This document shows positions 17,073 to 25,916 of a stretch of DNA of 64,000 nt, piece by piece. The position numbers and the translations under genes are program-made. The notes under the pieces are model-generated. The model had not been told where the DNA came from. It searched no databases and was given only the letters and a program-made list of their open reading frames with translations. This DNA is from Abditibacterium sp. (GTDB lineage: Bacteria; Armatimonadota; Abditibacteriia; Abditibacteriales; Abditibacteriaceae): the NCBI GenBank assembly GCA_030448265.1, contig JAUJNG010000004.1, positions 83,061-147,060 of the forward strand, given 5' to 3'. Within the stretch, counting starts at the first letter, position 1; every line of letters starts with the position of its first letter.

Positions 17073-17894
17073 ATGGAAACTAAATACCTGCGTGCAATAT
17101 GGATATCCATTGGCGTCACGTTCGCCCTGATCGTGGCCACTATTGTCATTTGGAAGCTCAAGTTTTACGATGATGTCAATGCCAGGCTGACCAAAGCGGA
17201 AACCGAGTATCAAACCGCCAAATCCAAAGCCGACACCCTGCCCGAACAGTTGAAAGCCGAAGCTCTGGCCAAAGAAAAACTGCTGCTGGCCCAGGATCAG
17301 CTCGCTTATTTCCGCACTCGTTTTCGCGGCCTGAATCTCGACACGACTCCTGGCGGCCCGCTCACTCGTTCCTGGATCGGCTACATGAACGAGTATTTCT
17401 CCGGCTATGGAATCAATTTGAGCCGGCAGTTGGTGCGCGCCGCCGATGAAACCGGCGTGACGCTCAACACCAAAGTCCAGGTGGATGCGCCCCCTCAAAT
17501 GCCGGAAAACGTGACGGCACCCCCCAGCGGATTTCTCAAACCCGTTGTGGGCGGCACTTTGAATGTCGATGTCACCGGAGACATGGACAGTATTTTGCGC
17601 TTTTTGGATCGCATCAACCGCTCACCCATTCTGATGACGGTTGGAGCCATCAGATTGGAAGGCGCATCGCCCAATATCAAGGCCACTTTCACGGTGACGC
17701 CTTATTTAGTGGCGAAAGGGCCGGCCGTTAAATTAACAGCGCCGCCAGCAGCGGCGCCCGCCGAAGGCGCTCCAGCCGAAGGCGCTCCAGCCGAAGGCGC
17801 TCCAGCCGAAGGCGCTCCAACCGAAGGCGCTCCAACCGAAGGCGCTCCACCTGAAGGCGCTCCACCCGAAGGTGCCCCACCTGAAGGCGCGTAG
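17073..17894 (+). CDS. pilO: PilO-like pilus assembly protein with pentapeptide-repeat tail
   Basis: 273 residues: a short cytoplasmic start, one membrane helix (ISIGVTFALIVATIVIWKL, about 11-29), a coiled coil (about 35-75) and a periplasmic domain with the PilO-type stretch GGTLNVDVTGDMDSILRFLDRINR. The last 44 residues are tandem AEGAP/TEGAP/PEGAP pentapeptides, encoded by a 15-bp tandem repeat (17760-17891). Partner of PilN by position and topology. The tail is likely periplasmic and extended. Confidence 0.8.
   Translation: METKYLRAIWISIGVTFALIVATIVIWKLKFYDDVNARLTKAETEYQTAKSKADTLPEQLKAEALAKEKLLLAQDQLAYFRTRFRGLNLDTTPGGPLTRSWIGYMNEYFSGYGINLSRQLVRAADETGVTLNTKVQVDAPPQMPENVTAPPSGFLKPVVGGTLNVDVTGDMDSILRFLDRINRSPILMTVGAIRLEGASPNIKATFTVTPYLVAKGPAVKLTAPPAAAPAEGAPAEGAPAEGAPAEGAPTEGAPTEGAPPEGAPPEGAPPEGA
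17760..17891 (+). repeat. 15-bp tandem repeat encoding (A/T/P)EGAP
   Basis: Nearly nine in-frame units of GCCGAAGGCGCTCCA, drifting in the first codon (GCC, ACC, CCT/CCC) toward the 3' end. Unit number could vary between strains without a frameshift. Confidence 0.9.
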
Positions 17895-17956
17895 CAGGCG
17901 CTTCTGCAACACGACGCGAAACTCGGCAGACTCTCATTGGCTCAAAGGATCTCACT

Positions 17957-18919
17957 ATGGCGGCAGCAAGCGGACAACCACAAGACACCCCGAAAATCAA
18001 AAAATCGGTCACCCCCGAACAGCGCAAACTTTATACTATTTTGGGCGTAGCCGGCGCCCTCGCCTTGGTCGGGGGAGGGGTCTATTCGTCAGGAATGCTT
18101 TCCGGCGGCTCGGACACCCCTGCGGTAGATACTTCCGCCGCAACCACAGCGACTTCGCCGGAACTCGAATCCCCACCTCCTGGCGCCGACGGCGCGGCGG
18201 GAGTTGTTGATGCGGGAACACCTGCCGGCGCGCCGGCTGCCGCCACAACGGCAGCAACGGTTAAAGGCGCGGCTTTTCCCGTCACCCGTTTTCGGCGCGA
18301 TCCGTTCCAACGCGTTTATCTCATCCCGACGCCAGTCCCCGTCGCTCCGCCCGCGCCAACGCCCGCACCGCCAGTGGTTCTTCCCAACCCCGTGGATGTG
18401 CCTGGCGTGAATGAAGTGTCACCGATGTCACCTGGGGGCTTGCCAGGCGTCTCACCCATCGGATTGCCTGGCGGAGGCGGCCCAGGAGCAGCACGGAGCG
18501 CAAGGCCGCAGCAGCCCCTCAATTTGCCGCCGGTTTCCTTTAACCGCCTCAATCAAACGGCCCGCCGCGCCTCCAACAACGATGCATTCCCACCGCGCCG
18601 CACCGCTGGAGGGGGCGCGGGCGGGGGAACCGCAGGGCCAAGCCCCTCCTTCGACAAACGGTTGTCGGGAGTTGTCATCGGCGACGGCGTGCGCGCTCTG
18701 CTGGAAATTCAGGGGCCGCGAGGGGTTGTGACTCGCGTTGTGCAGCCTGGCGATGAAGTGGATGGCGTAACCGTGCTCAACATCCAGCGCTTCAACGACG
18801 GAACCCGAACCGTAACCCGTATGCTGATTCGCGAAAACGGCGAAGAGCGCAGCGTGGAACTGAGAGCGGGCCAGGGCGTCGCCCCAGGCAACCCAGAAGG
18901 CGCTCCAGGCGAACAATAA
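17957..18919 (+). CDS. pilP: PilP-like pilus assembly protein
   Basis: 320 residues. An N-terminal basic region and membrane helix (YTILGVAGALALVGGGVYSSG, about 26-46) replace the usual lipobox. A long Pro/Ala/Gly linker contains RRDPFQRVYLIPTPVP, recalling the DPF motif of PilP. The C-terminal beta domain from about residue 230 (LSGVVIGDGVRALLEIQGPRGVVTRVVQPGDEVDGVTVLNIQR) matches PilP/GspC homology-region logic, which contacts the secretin. Fourth gene of the cluster, 62 bp after pilO. Confidence 0.78.
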   Translation: MAAASGQPQDTPKIKKSVTPEQRKLYTILGVAGALALVGGGVYSSGMLSGGSDTPAVDTSAATTATSPELESPPPGADGAAGVVDAGTPAGAPAAATTAATVKGAAFPVTRFRRDPFQRVYLIPTPVPVAPPAPTPAPPVVLPNPVDVPGVNEVSPMSPGGLPGVSPIGLPGGGGPGAARSARPQQPLNLPPVSFNRLNQTARRASNNDAFPPRRTAGGGAGGGTAGPSPSFDKRLSGVVIGDGVRALLEIQGPRGVVTRVVQPGDEVDGVTVLNIQRFNDGTRTVTRMLIRENGEERSVELRAGQGVAPGNPEGAPGEQ

Positions 18920-18935
18920 GTTTCAATGTGGAAAC

Positions 18936-18965
18936 TTGCGCCTGCAAAGCGCAACCTGCTACAAT
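18936..18965 (+). promoter_or_regulatory. Possible internal promoter before the STN-domain gene
   Basis: TTGCGC (18936-18941), 18-bp spacer, TACAAT (18960-18965), 64 nt before the ATG at 19029. Fair -10 and weak -35. Confidence 0.4.
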
Positions 18966-19028
18966 AATCGCACCTCTGCCGTGAATACGATCCGGTGTTT
19001 TCCCAAACACCTGAAGGAGAAAACCAAG

Positions 19029-19898
19029 ATGAAAACCAAAACTTCGACTTTGTGCTGCCTGGGGGCCTTGACCGGCACGCTGATTTCCCTCGCGCCCGCA
19101 GTTCAGGCGCAAAATGCCGTTGCTCCCGCAGTGGGAGGGCGCTTGAGCGTCGTCGAGCTGCGCGATACGTCACTGGCCGATGCCCTCGAAATGATTTTTC
19201 GGGCGGCAGGAAACCCCTCCCATATCATTGATGAGAGCGCTCAAAACGTGCCCATTCCTTCCGTGACACTCAACAACATCACCTGGGAAGCGGCGGTGCG
19301 CAATCTGGCAAATCTAAACGACTACAAAGTGTCGCGTAATGGCAGTGGAGCCTACGTTGTCGAGCCTCGCAATCCCGTGCCTGTGGGCGATGGCAGTGAA
19401 GGCGGCCTGCCTTTTGGCCCTGCCGCAACTGAGGGGCCGCGCGGTGTGCCATCCAATCCTTTTATAGGCCGTCCCCGCCGTCCCCGCACTCAGGCGGCGC
19501 CCAGCATTCGCACTTTTGCCAACTCGCAGACGCGCCCCAGTCGTGGCGGTCGAGCGGGCGGCGCTACCGAAGGCAGGCGCTATCAAGTCATCGTTTTGCA
19601 GCATGTCTATGGCGGTGGTATCGCGCGTCTGTTTGGGGCCCCAATTGTCACTACCGAGAACTTCCTTAATCCTGATCTTCGGCAGAACAAACTCCTTTAT
19701 CCCCGACTCAGCATCAATGGTAGCGGTGGCGGTGGCGGCGGTGGCGGTGGCGGTGGCGACCTCGGCGGCGGTGGCGGCGGTGGCGGCGACCTTGGCGGCG
19801 GTGGCGGCGACCTTGGCGGCGGTGGCGGCGACCTTGGCGGCGGCGGCGGCGACCTCGGTGGCGGCGACGGCGGTGGCGGCGGAGGCCTGGGTTTTTAG
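19029..19898 (+). CDS. Secretin-associated STN-domain protein with poly-glycine tail
   Basis: 289 residues, start chosen at ATG 19029 behind an AAGGAG site. A Sec signal peptide (cleavage near AVQAQ, residue 25) precedes an STN/secretin-N-like domain: LSVVELRDTSLADALEMIFRAAGNPSHIIDESAQNVPIPSVTLNNITWEAAVRNLANLNDYKVSR. A Pro/Arg-rich linker and YQVIVLQHVYGGGIARLFG follow. The last 55 or so residues are almost only Gly with a repeated GGGGGDL motif. It has the secretin periplasmic module but no barrel, and lies immediately upstream of pilQ, so it may be a periplasmic cofactor of the secretin. That role is inferred. Confidence 0.75.
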   Translation: MKTKTSTLCCLGALTGTLISLAPAVQAQNAVAPAVGGRLSVVELRDTSLADALEMIFRAAGNPSHIIDESAQNVPIPSVTLNNITWEAAVRNLANLNDYKVSRNGSGAYVVEPRNPVPVGDGSEGGLPFGPAATEGPRGVPSNPFIGRPRRPRTQAAPSIRTFANSQTRPSRGGRAGGATEGRRYQVIVLQHVYGGGIARLFGAPIVTTENFLNPDLRQNKLLYPRLSINGSGGGGGGGGGGGDLGGGGGGGGDLGGGGGDLGGGGGDLGGGGGDLGGGDGGGGGGLGF

Positions 19899-19953
19899 GA
19901 CGAAGAAGATTCTTGAATTTTGACAGGGCACTGAGACGCCGACTTTACATCAC

Positions 19954-21726
19954 ATGAAATTAAACTCTTTTTCGAGCGCGGTGTTGTTGCTTGGCACCCT
20001 GGCGCCCGCAGCATTAGCTCAAAACGCACCTTCGAATATTGTGTCTGCAGAGCAGCCGTCCGGCGCGGCGCCGGCTGCTGTGCCGGCTCCTGTTGCTCCC
20101 TCTCGTCCGGCCACGACGCGGCCCATGATCGAATTGTCGTTTCAGGATGTGGAAGTGGGTGAACTCCTCGATCTCATCGCGCGCCAGTTCGATGTGCAGG
20201 TCGTCATTTCTGGGGATGTTTCGGGCAGGTTGCGCTCTATCAATTTGACCAACAAAACTCCTGAAGCTGCCATTCGCCATGTTGTGGCTGCGGCCAATCT
20301 CAAGTGGCGCAAGCTGGAAGACGGCACATTCTTAATTGGAAAGCAATTACCTGAGGGCGACTCCGTCTTGACTGACATCAAAGTATTGAATTCTCAGACG
20401 CAAAAAAGCCCGCCACACAGCTTTGACAATTCAGACCTCAGCCGCAACACGCTTCCCTCTTTAGGCAGTGAAGACCCTTTTTCGTCGCTGCCCGCGAATA
20501 CCGATATTCCTTCCCTGGTCGGCACGACTAATCTCTCGGGGCAAAAGCGGCAACATATGGTGAGGATTCGCAACGTGCCACCCGCAGTGATGGCTTACTG
20601 GCTTGATCCAGCTAACAATCCGGTTCCCCTCCAGCTTCAATTCCCAGGAAACACGCAGGAGCAATATGGCAAGCAACCCATCGCCGAAGATGCCCTCGGC
20701 GCTGGCGATCAGGCGGCGCAAGGCGGCAATGTCTCGCCTTTGACGCAGTTCAACAATGCAAATTCCTCATTTAACCCCTACACGCAGCGCAGTAGCGCGG
20801 AACTGCGCTCCAATGCCCAGTTCGGTGGCGGCGGCGGGGGAGGTGCTGGAGGCGCTGGAGGCGCCAGCATCCAGAGGCCCGAAGGCGTAGATCGGATCGT
20901 TGCTATCGACGCTCAGAACGCTCTGCTGGTCTTTGGCACCGATGAAGGTGTGCGCAGCCTGCAAGAGATCATCAACTTTTTGGACAGGCCGGTGCGCCAG
21001 GTCGAGATCGAGGCCCAGTTCGTGACGGTCAGGGCTGGCGACAGCAGTGCTTTCGGCATCCAGTTCAATGCAAGCCGCAATGGTTTCGTTGTGAACAGCG
21101 ATCCTGGATTGCCGCAAACCAACTTCGTGACCGGCGGCCAGCAAGTGGGGTTCGTGGGCGCGAACTTTCAGGCAGTTTTGACCACCTTGGTGTCACAAAA
21201 CCGTGCCAAGGTCATCACAGCGCCCCGCGTTACGACTCTCAATAATCTTACTGCCTCTTTGCTTGCCAGAACAGATACTCCCGTTGTTCTCAGCTCATCA
21301 AGAGAAAACCCCGTCACCGGCGTTATAACCACAACGGTAAGGCTTCTTTTTATCAGAACCGCGATTGGCTTGATAGTGACCCCCACCATCAACGCCGACG
21401 ACACCGTGACGGTTGTCTTGCAGCCGCAGGTGGCGATTCCCACTCCGTCGGGAGTTCCAGGCTTTGCCAACATCCCGATTGTCAACACTCAGAGTCTCGC
21501 GACCATCGCCAATGTCCGTGACGGCGACACCCTTGCTCTGGGCGGACTGCGGAACGCTGTCCAGTCACGTGGTGGCACCAGAATCCCAATTTTGAGCGAT
21601 CTGCCTCTTATAGGTGGCCTGTTTCGTTCGCGCACCAACGTCACCGACGACGCGGAGCTCATCATCTTCCTGACGGCACGCATCGTGCGGCGCGCTGGGG
21701 ATGAGGAACCCGTGCCTGGCACCTAA
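19954..21726 (+). CDS. pilQ: PilQ-type secretin
   Basis: 590-residue outer-membrane secretin, the pore for type IV pili or a type II-like system. Signal peptide ends ALAQ (about residue 23). STN domain IELSFQDVEVGELLDLIARQFDVQVVISGDVSGRLRSINLTN (about 48-90). N1-like domain around VDRIVAIDAQNALLVFGTDEGVRSLQEIINFLD. Secretin domain from VRQVEIEAQFVTVR onward, with ITAPRVTTLNN and the closing signature LGGLRNAVQSRGGTRIPILSDLPLIGGLFRSR. The mid region has an N/Q-rich and Gly-rich linker. Ends the pil cluster, followed by a terminator. Confidence 0.92.
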   Translation: MKLNSFSSAVLLLGTLAPAALAQNAPSNIVSAEQPSGAAPAAVPAPVAPSRPATTRPMIELSFQDVEVGELLDLIARQFDVQVVISGDVSGRLRSINLTNKTPEAAIRHVVAAANLKWRKLEDGTFLIGKQLPEGDSVLTDIKVLNSQTQKSPPHSFDNSDLSRNTLPSLGSEDPFSSLPANTDIPSLVGTTNLSGQKRQHMVRIRNVPPAVMAYWLDPANNPVPLQLQFPGNTQEQYGKQPIAEDALGAGDQAAQGGNVSPLTQFNNANSSFNPYTQRSSAELRSNAQFGGGGGGGAGGAGGASIQRPEGVDRIVAIDAQNALLVFGTDEGVRSLQEIINFLDRPVRQVEIEAQFVTVRAGDSSAFGIQFNASRNGFVVNSDPGLPQTNFVTGGQQVGFVGANFQAVLTTLVSQNRAKVITAPRVTTLNNLTASLLARTDTPVVLSSSRENPVTGVITTTVRLLFIRTAIGLIVTPTINADDTVTVVLQPQVAIPTPSGVPGFANIPIVNTQSLATIANVRDGDTLALGGLRNAVQSRGGTRIPILSDLPLIGGLFRSRTNVTDDAELIIFLTARIVRRAGDEEPVPGT

Positions 21727-21740
21727 ATCTTCAACTTAAA

Positions 21741-21774
21741 AACGGCGAAAGCGAGGTGCTTTCGCCGTTTTTCG
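21741..21774 (+). terminator. Rho-independent terminator of the pil cluster
   Basis: Stem AACGGCGAAAGC / GCTTTCGCCGTT, 5-nt loop, T run, 14 nt after the pilQ stop. Confidence 0.88.
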
Positions 21775-21798
21775 TTGTCTGGTCTGACACTGCTCCCC

Positions 21799-23028
21799 AT
21801 GCAAACCCTGGTCACACCCGAAGCAGCGCTATCCACCGTTTTGGCACAGGTTTCCGTCCTGGGAAGCGAAAAATTGCCTCACAAGGTTGTCTTGGGCCGC
21901 ACTCTGGCACAGGATGTCGTTTCCGAAATACCTCTGCCGCCTTTCGACAATTCGGCGATGGACGGCTATGCCGTCATCGCCGCCGACTTGACGAGCGCAA
22001 ACGAAACCACACCCGCAACGCTTGCTCTGGTCGAAACGATTGGCGCCGGTGACGTGGCGCGGCATGAAGTAACCTCCGGCCAATGCCTTAAAATTATGAC
22101 GGGCGCGCCACTTCCCGTGGGTGTCGATGCCATCGTGATGCGTGAAGCGACGCGGCCAAACGGTGAGAACGTCGAATTTCTGTCTCCAGCCACGCGCGGC
22201 GACCACATCCGCCGTGCCGGAAGCGATGTCGAGCGCGGCGAAACGGTGCTACGCGCTGGGGATGTCGTCGGCGCGGCGCAGTGGGCGATGCTGGCCAGCC
22301 TGGGCGCCGCCCATGTCGAGGTTTTTCAGCGCCCGCGCGTCGGGATTATTACAACGGGCGCGGAACTTGTCGCGGTGGACGTGCCTCTGTTGCCAGGGCA
22401 AATCCACGATTCCAACTCCTTCGCTCTGCGCGCGCTGGCCGAAAATTGTGGGGCGTCGGTGGCCGATTTCCGGCACTGCGGCGACTCGACAACCGAGTTC
22501 GAAGAGATTTTGTGCGAAGTCTGCGCGATGTGCGATGTCGTCATCACTTCGGGCGGGGTTTCGGCGGGCGATTTCGATCCCGTGCGCGATGTTTTACGCG
22601 ACCGCGCCGAAGTTCATTTCTGGAAAATCGCCATGAAACCTGGAAAACCGGTGATGTTCGCCCATTTCGAAGGCAAGCCGGTTTTCGGCCTGCCTGGCAA
22701 TCCGGTTTCGGTGATGGTGGCTTTCGAGGAGTTCGCGCGCCCCGCATTATTAAAAATGGGCGGGCGGCGCGCTTGGAAACGCATGGAAGTTCCGGTTCGT
22801 CTGCAAAGTCCGCTTCGTTCGCCCGCAGGCAAAACCGAATTTGTGCGCGCCCTGGTGCGGAGTGAAAATGGTTCCTGGAGCGCGAGCATCAGTGGCGATC
22901 AGGGTAGCGGACGGCTTTCGACCATGACGCGCGCTAACGCCCTGCTCGTGGTGCCGCCAGCGACAACATTTGTCGCGGCGGGCGAAACTGTGATGGCGCG
23001 TCTCATTGACTGCCCTGAAATCGAGTGA
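21799..23028 (+). CDS. moeA: Molybdopterin molybdenumtransferase
   Basis: Inserts molybdate into adenylylated molybdopterin, the last common step of molybdenum cofactor synthesis. About 409 residues, full length. Family motifs: PLPPFDNSAMDGYAV, ITTGAELV, IHDSNSFALRALAENCGA, VVITSGGVSAGDFDPVRDVL, MKPGKPVMFAHFEGKPVFGLPGNPVSVMV. ATG 21799 gives the usual MQTLVTPEAALSTVL; a TTG at 21775 would fall within the preceding terminator tail. The tatA gene follows 6 nt later, which fits because many molybdoenzymes are exported by Tat. Confidence 0.95.
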   Translation: MQTLVTPEAALSTVLAQVSVLGSEKLPHKVVLGRTLAQDVVSEIPLPPFDNSAMDGYAVIAADLTSANETTPATLALVETIGAGDVARHEVTSGQCLKIMTGAPLPVGVDAIVMREATRPNGENVEFLSPATRGDHIRRAGSDVERGETVLRAGDVVGAAQWAMLASLGAAHVEVFQRPRVGIITTGAELVAVDVPLLPGQIHDSNSFALRALAENCGASVADFRHCGDSTTEFEEILCEVCAMCDVVITSGGVSAGDFDPVRDVLRDRAEVHFWKIAMKPGKPVMFAHFEGKPVFGLPGNPVSVMVAFEEFARPALLKMGGRRAWKRMEVPVRLQSPLRSPAGKTEFVRALVRSENGSWSASISGDQGSGRLSTMTRANALLVVPPATTFVAAGETVMARLIDCPEIE

Positions 23029-23034
23029 TTTTTC

Positions 23035-23199
23035 ATGCCAGGAACTCCCGAACTTCTCGTCATTTTTCTTCTCGTCCTGGTGCTGTTCGGCCCCGACAAA
23101 CTGCCCGAACTCGCCAAGCAAATCGGCAAAGGAATGCGCGAATTGCGTCGCGCCTCCAGCGATTTGAAGCGCCAGCTTAATTTGACCGACGACGACTAA
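23035..23199 (+). CDS. tatA: Twin-arginine translocase subunit TatA/TatE
   Basis: 54-residue protein. An N-terminal membrane helix (PELLVIFLLVLVLFGPDKLPEL) has the invariant FGPDKLPEL hinge, followed by an amphipathic helix (AKQIGKGMRELRRASSDLK) and an acidic tail (DDD). TatA/Hcf106 proteins oligomerise into the Tat translocation site in the inner membrane. The gene lies 6 nt after moeA, so the two are probably cotranscribed. tatC is not in the window. The protein is short for TatA, which commonly has 60-90 residues. Confidence 0.9.
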   Translation: MPGTPELLVIFLLVLVLFGPDKLPELAKQIGKGMRELRRASSDLKRQLNLTDDD

Positions 23200-23210
23200 T
23201 CGCGCTTCGC

Positions 23211-24200
23211 CTACGCACCCTCGATTTCAAATCCCGCCGCTTCAATCCAGCGCCGCACATCGCTGTGGTGCTCGCCTGGCGTGGTGAGGTATCCGTCCAC
23301 GAACAGCGAATTGGCGGGCCACAAAACTTTGGCCTGATGTTCTTCCAAACGCTCGCGCCCCGCCGCCGCGCGCACTTCGGCGCGCGGATTCAAAAAGCGC
23401 ATCAAGCACATCACTTTGAGAGCGTGGGAAACGCCGGTTTCGGGCACGCCCTGTAATTTTTCTTCGAGCGGCACGCCGCTAATGCGCAGCAAAATGTTGA
23501 TGGGAATGCTTTCGATTTCCAATTCGCGCAGCGCGAAACCCATATCGAGAAGGTCGTCGAGGCTTTCGCCCATGCCGATGATGCCGCCAGCGCAGGTGTG
23601 AAGGCCCGCGTCCTTGATATTTCCGAGGGTTTCAACGCGGTCGGCATAAGTGTGAGTCGAGCAAATGCTGGGATAATGATTTTCGCTCGTATTGAGGTTA
23701 TGATTGACGTAATCGACGCCCGCCGCTTTCAAATCGCGGCATTTCTGGGCGTTGACCAGGCCCAGGCTCGTGCAAATTTCGAGATGGCAGGTCGCGGGAT
23801 CGCTCTTGATTTCTCGAACCGCCGCGCTCAAATGCACAACATCTTTTTCACTCGCACTGCGCGCGGCGACGGCCATGCAAAAGCGCGTCGCGCCCGCCTC
23901 GACCGCCGTTTTGGCGCGCGCGATGATGTTTTCGTGCGGCAGCAATTTGTATTTTTGCACCGGCGCGGTCGACACCTTGGATTGGGAACAATACCCGCAA
24001 TCTTCGGGACAAATCCCGCTTTGCGCGTTGAGCAGCAGGCACAATTTCACGCGGCGCCCGAAATGCGCTTCGCGCACGCGGCGCGCGGCAATTAAAATCT
24101 CGTCCAACTGCGAATCGGGGGCACACAACACGACGCGCGCTTCCTCGCGGCTCGGAAGTTCGTCGCGCAAAGCTCGTTCGGCCAAAAGTTGAAAATCCAT
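23211..24200 (-). CDS. bioB: Biotin synthase
   Basis: Radical-SAM enzyme that inserts sulfur into dethiobiotin. 329 residues from ATG 24200, the start that matches the family (MDFQLLAERALRDELPSREEA); an in-frame ATG at 24272 is rejected. The radical-SAM cysteines are Cys64, Cys68 and Cys71 (CPEDCGYC). Other BioB motifs: GATRFCMAVAAR, YNHNLNT-like VDYVNHNLNTSENHYP, CAGGIIGMGE, IPINILLRISGVPLE. No other bio gene is nearby. It converges with moeA-tatA, with only 11 bp between stops and no terminator. Confidence 0.96.
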   Translation of the reverse strand: MDFQLLAERALRDELPSREEARVVLCAPDSQLDEILIAARRVREAHFGRRVKLCLLLNAQSGICPEDCGYCSQSKVSTAPVQKYKLLPHENIIARAKTAVEAGATRFCMAVAARSASEKDVVHLSAAVREIKSDPATCHLEICTSLGLVNAQKCRDLKAAGVDYVNHNLNTSENHYPSICSTHTYADRVETLGNIKDAGLHTCAGGIIGMGESLDDLLDMGFALRELEIESIPINILLRISGVPLEEKLQGVPETGVSHALKVMCLMRFLNPRAEVRAAAGRERLEEHQAKVLWPANSLFVDGYLTTPGEHHSDVRRWIEAAGFEIEGA

Positions 24201-24274
24201 CGCGTTAATTTTAGCGCAGTTGCGCCACGCGAAGTTGGCGCCAAAATTGGAAGGATGCCAATGAAGGCCCAATT

Positions 24275-24526
24275 ATGGAAAAGGAAAATTTCGATTCCAC
24301 CTTTTACAATCCTGCCTGGCACCAAATCGATGACAACGGAACTCTTCACGTCAAAGCCTCGGGCTACAGTGGTGATTTTCACTGGACTGGCACTCTAACT
24401 GTGGAGCCAACTCAACCAGACTACGCGCTTTGGATGTGGATTATCAGCGAAAAGAACACCAGAGCGTTAATCAATGACCAGGAATTTGCGAGGCTGAAAC
24501 GAGAATTCGCAGACAAACAATCCTGA
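24275..24526 (+). CDS. Small hypothetical protein (83 aa)
   Basis: No recognised family. MEKENFDSTFYNPAWHQIDD is followed by GTLHVKASGYSGDFHWTGTLTVEP, which reads as beta strands, then a helical end (DQEFARLKREFADKQ). It fits the gap between divergent bioB and mtaD and is colinear with mtaD (24 bp apart). No clear ribosome-binding site. Plausible but unproven. Confidence 0.45.
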   Translation: MEKENFDSTFYNPAWHQIDDNGTLHVKASGYSGDFHWTGTLTVEPTQPDYALWMWIISEKNTRALINDQEFARLKREFADKQS

Positions 24527-24550
24527 CCGTGCGCACTTTCTGTCCCTATT

Positions 24551-25849
24551 ATGAAAATCGCCCTTTCTCCCGTCACTGCCGTGTGCTGTGACGCCAGCTT
24601 TCAAACCATCGAAAATGCCGCCATTCACATCGAAAATAATCGCATTTCCTACGTCGGCCCCCTCGAAAACGCGCCCGATTTCACTCCCGACGAAACCCTC
24701 GGCGGCGCGCATCTGGTGGCGATGCCAGGACTTATCAACACCCACACTCACGCCGCGATGACGCTGTGTCGCGGCTACGCCGACGATATGGCGCTCGAAC
24801 CCTGGCTCCACGACAAAATCTGGCCCTACGAGCGCAATCTGGAAGCGCATCACGTTTACGTCGGGACGCTGCTGGCGATTGCCGAAATGATTCGCGGCGG
24901 CACCACCACGTTTTGCGATATGTATTTTTTCGAGCGCGAAGGCGTGCGCGCGGCGCTCGAAACCGGAATGCGGATGTGTCCTGGCGCGGTTCTGCTGGGA
25001 TTTTTGCCCCAGGCCGACAAAAAAATCGCCGCCGCGCGCGATTTCGTGCGCGAGTTTGGGGGCGCGGGCGACGGCCGGATTTCGCCGTTTCTGGCGCCCC
25101 ACTCGCTCTACACCTGCGACGCACCGCAGTGGGACAAAATCATCGCCGTCGCGCGCGATTTGAACGCGCGCATCACCACCCACGCGGCGGAAACGCGCCG
25201 CGAAGTCGCCGATGTGACGGCGCAGTGGGGCCAGTCGCCGATTCAAACTCTCCACCAAATCGGCGCGCTCGACGGCCCTCTTTTAGCGGCGCACTGCGTT
25301 TATACCGACGAAACCGACCGCGAAATCATGGCGGCGACGCCGTTTTTTGTCGCGCACAACCCGCAATCGAATCTGAAATTGGCATCGGGCATCGCGCCGG
25401 TCGCCGATTATCTGGCGCGCGGCATTGGCGTCGGTCTGGGGCCGGACGGCCCCGCCTCTAACAACAACCTCGATCTGTGGGAAGAAATGCGCCTCGCCGC
25501 CACGCTGCACAAGGCCGCGACGCTCGATCCGACGGCGGTTTCGACGCGCGCCGCGCTCGAAATGGCCACCATGGGCGGCGCGAAGTGTCTGGGACTCGAA
25601 AACGAAGTCGGTTCGCTCGAAATTGGTAAACGGGCCGATATTCTGCTTGTCGATTTCGACAAACCGCATCTCACGCCGCGCCACAACGTGGTTTCGCACC
25701 TCATCTACGCGGCGGGCGCGAGCGATGTGCATTCGGTGATGGTCGATGGGAAGTGGCTGCTGCGCGGCGGCGAGTTTCAAACCCTCGATGTGGCGCAGAT
25801 TTGTCAGGAAAGCGCGACCATCGCGCGCGATTTGGTGCGGCGCGCGTAA
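24551..25849 (+). CDS. mtaD: 5-methylthioadenosine/S-adenosylhomocysteine deaminase
   Basis: Zinc/iron amidohydrolase that deaminates MTA and SAH, part of nucleoside and methionine salvage. 432 residues, TIM-barrel plus beta-sandwich. Metal ligands: NTHTHAAM (HxH near residue 64), THAAET, AAHCVY and LGPDGPASNNNLDLWEEM, the last being characteristic of MtaD/SsnA relatives. The C-terminal LEIGKRADILLVDFD strand pair is typical. Other amidohydrolases (guanine or chlorohydrolase) share the fold, so substrate assignment is by motif similarity. Confidence 0.88.
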   Translation: MKIALSPVTAVCCDASFQTIENAAIHIENNRISYVGPLENAPDFTPDETLGGAHLVAMPGLINTHTHAAMTLCRGYADDMALEPWLHDKIWPYERNLEAHHVYVGTLLAIAEMIRGGTTTFCDMYFFEREGVRAALETGMRMCPGAVLLGFLPQADKKIAAARDFVREFGGAGDGRISPFLAPHSLYTCDAPQWDKIIAVARDLNARITTHAAETRREVADVTAQWGQSPIQTLHQIGALDGPLLAAHCVYTDETDREIMAATPFFVAHNPQSNLKLASGIAPVADYLARGIGVGLGPDGPASNNNLDLWEEMRLAATLHKAATLDPTAVSTRAALEMATMGGAKCLGLENEVGSLEIGKRADILLVDFDKPHLTPRHNVVSHLIYAAGASDVHSVMVDGKWLLRGGEFQTLDVAQICQESATIARDLVRRA

Positions 25850-25916
25850 CTTTTTTGCAAAGGGCACGTCGAAACACCCCAAGCGAGCCAAATGCTGGCT
25901 CCACGGAGAAAAAACT

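Noticed and set aside
24275..24526. Antisense or regulatory RNA between bioB and mtaD
   Set aside because: No hairpin-terminator pair was seen; the short ORF is a simpler reading.
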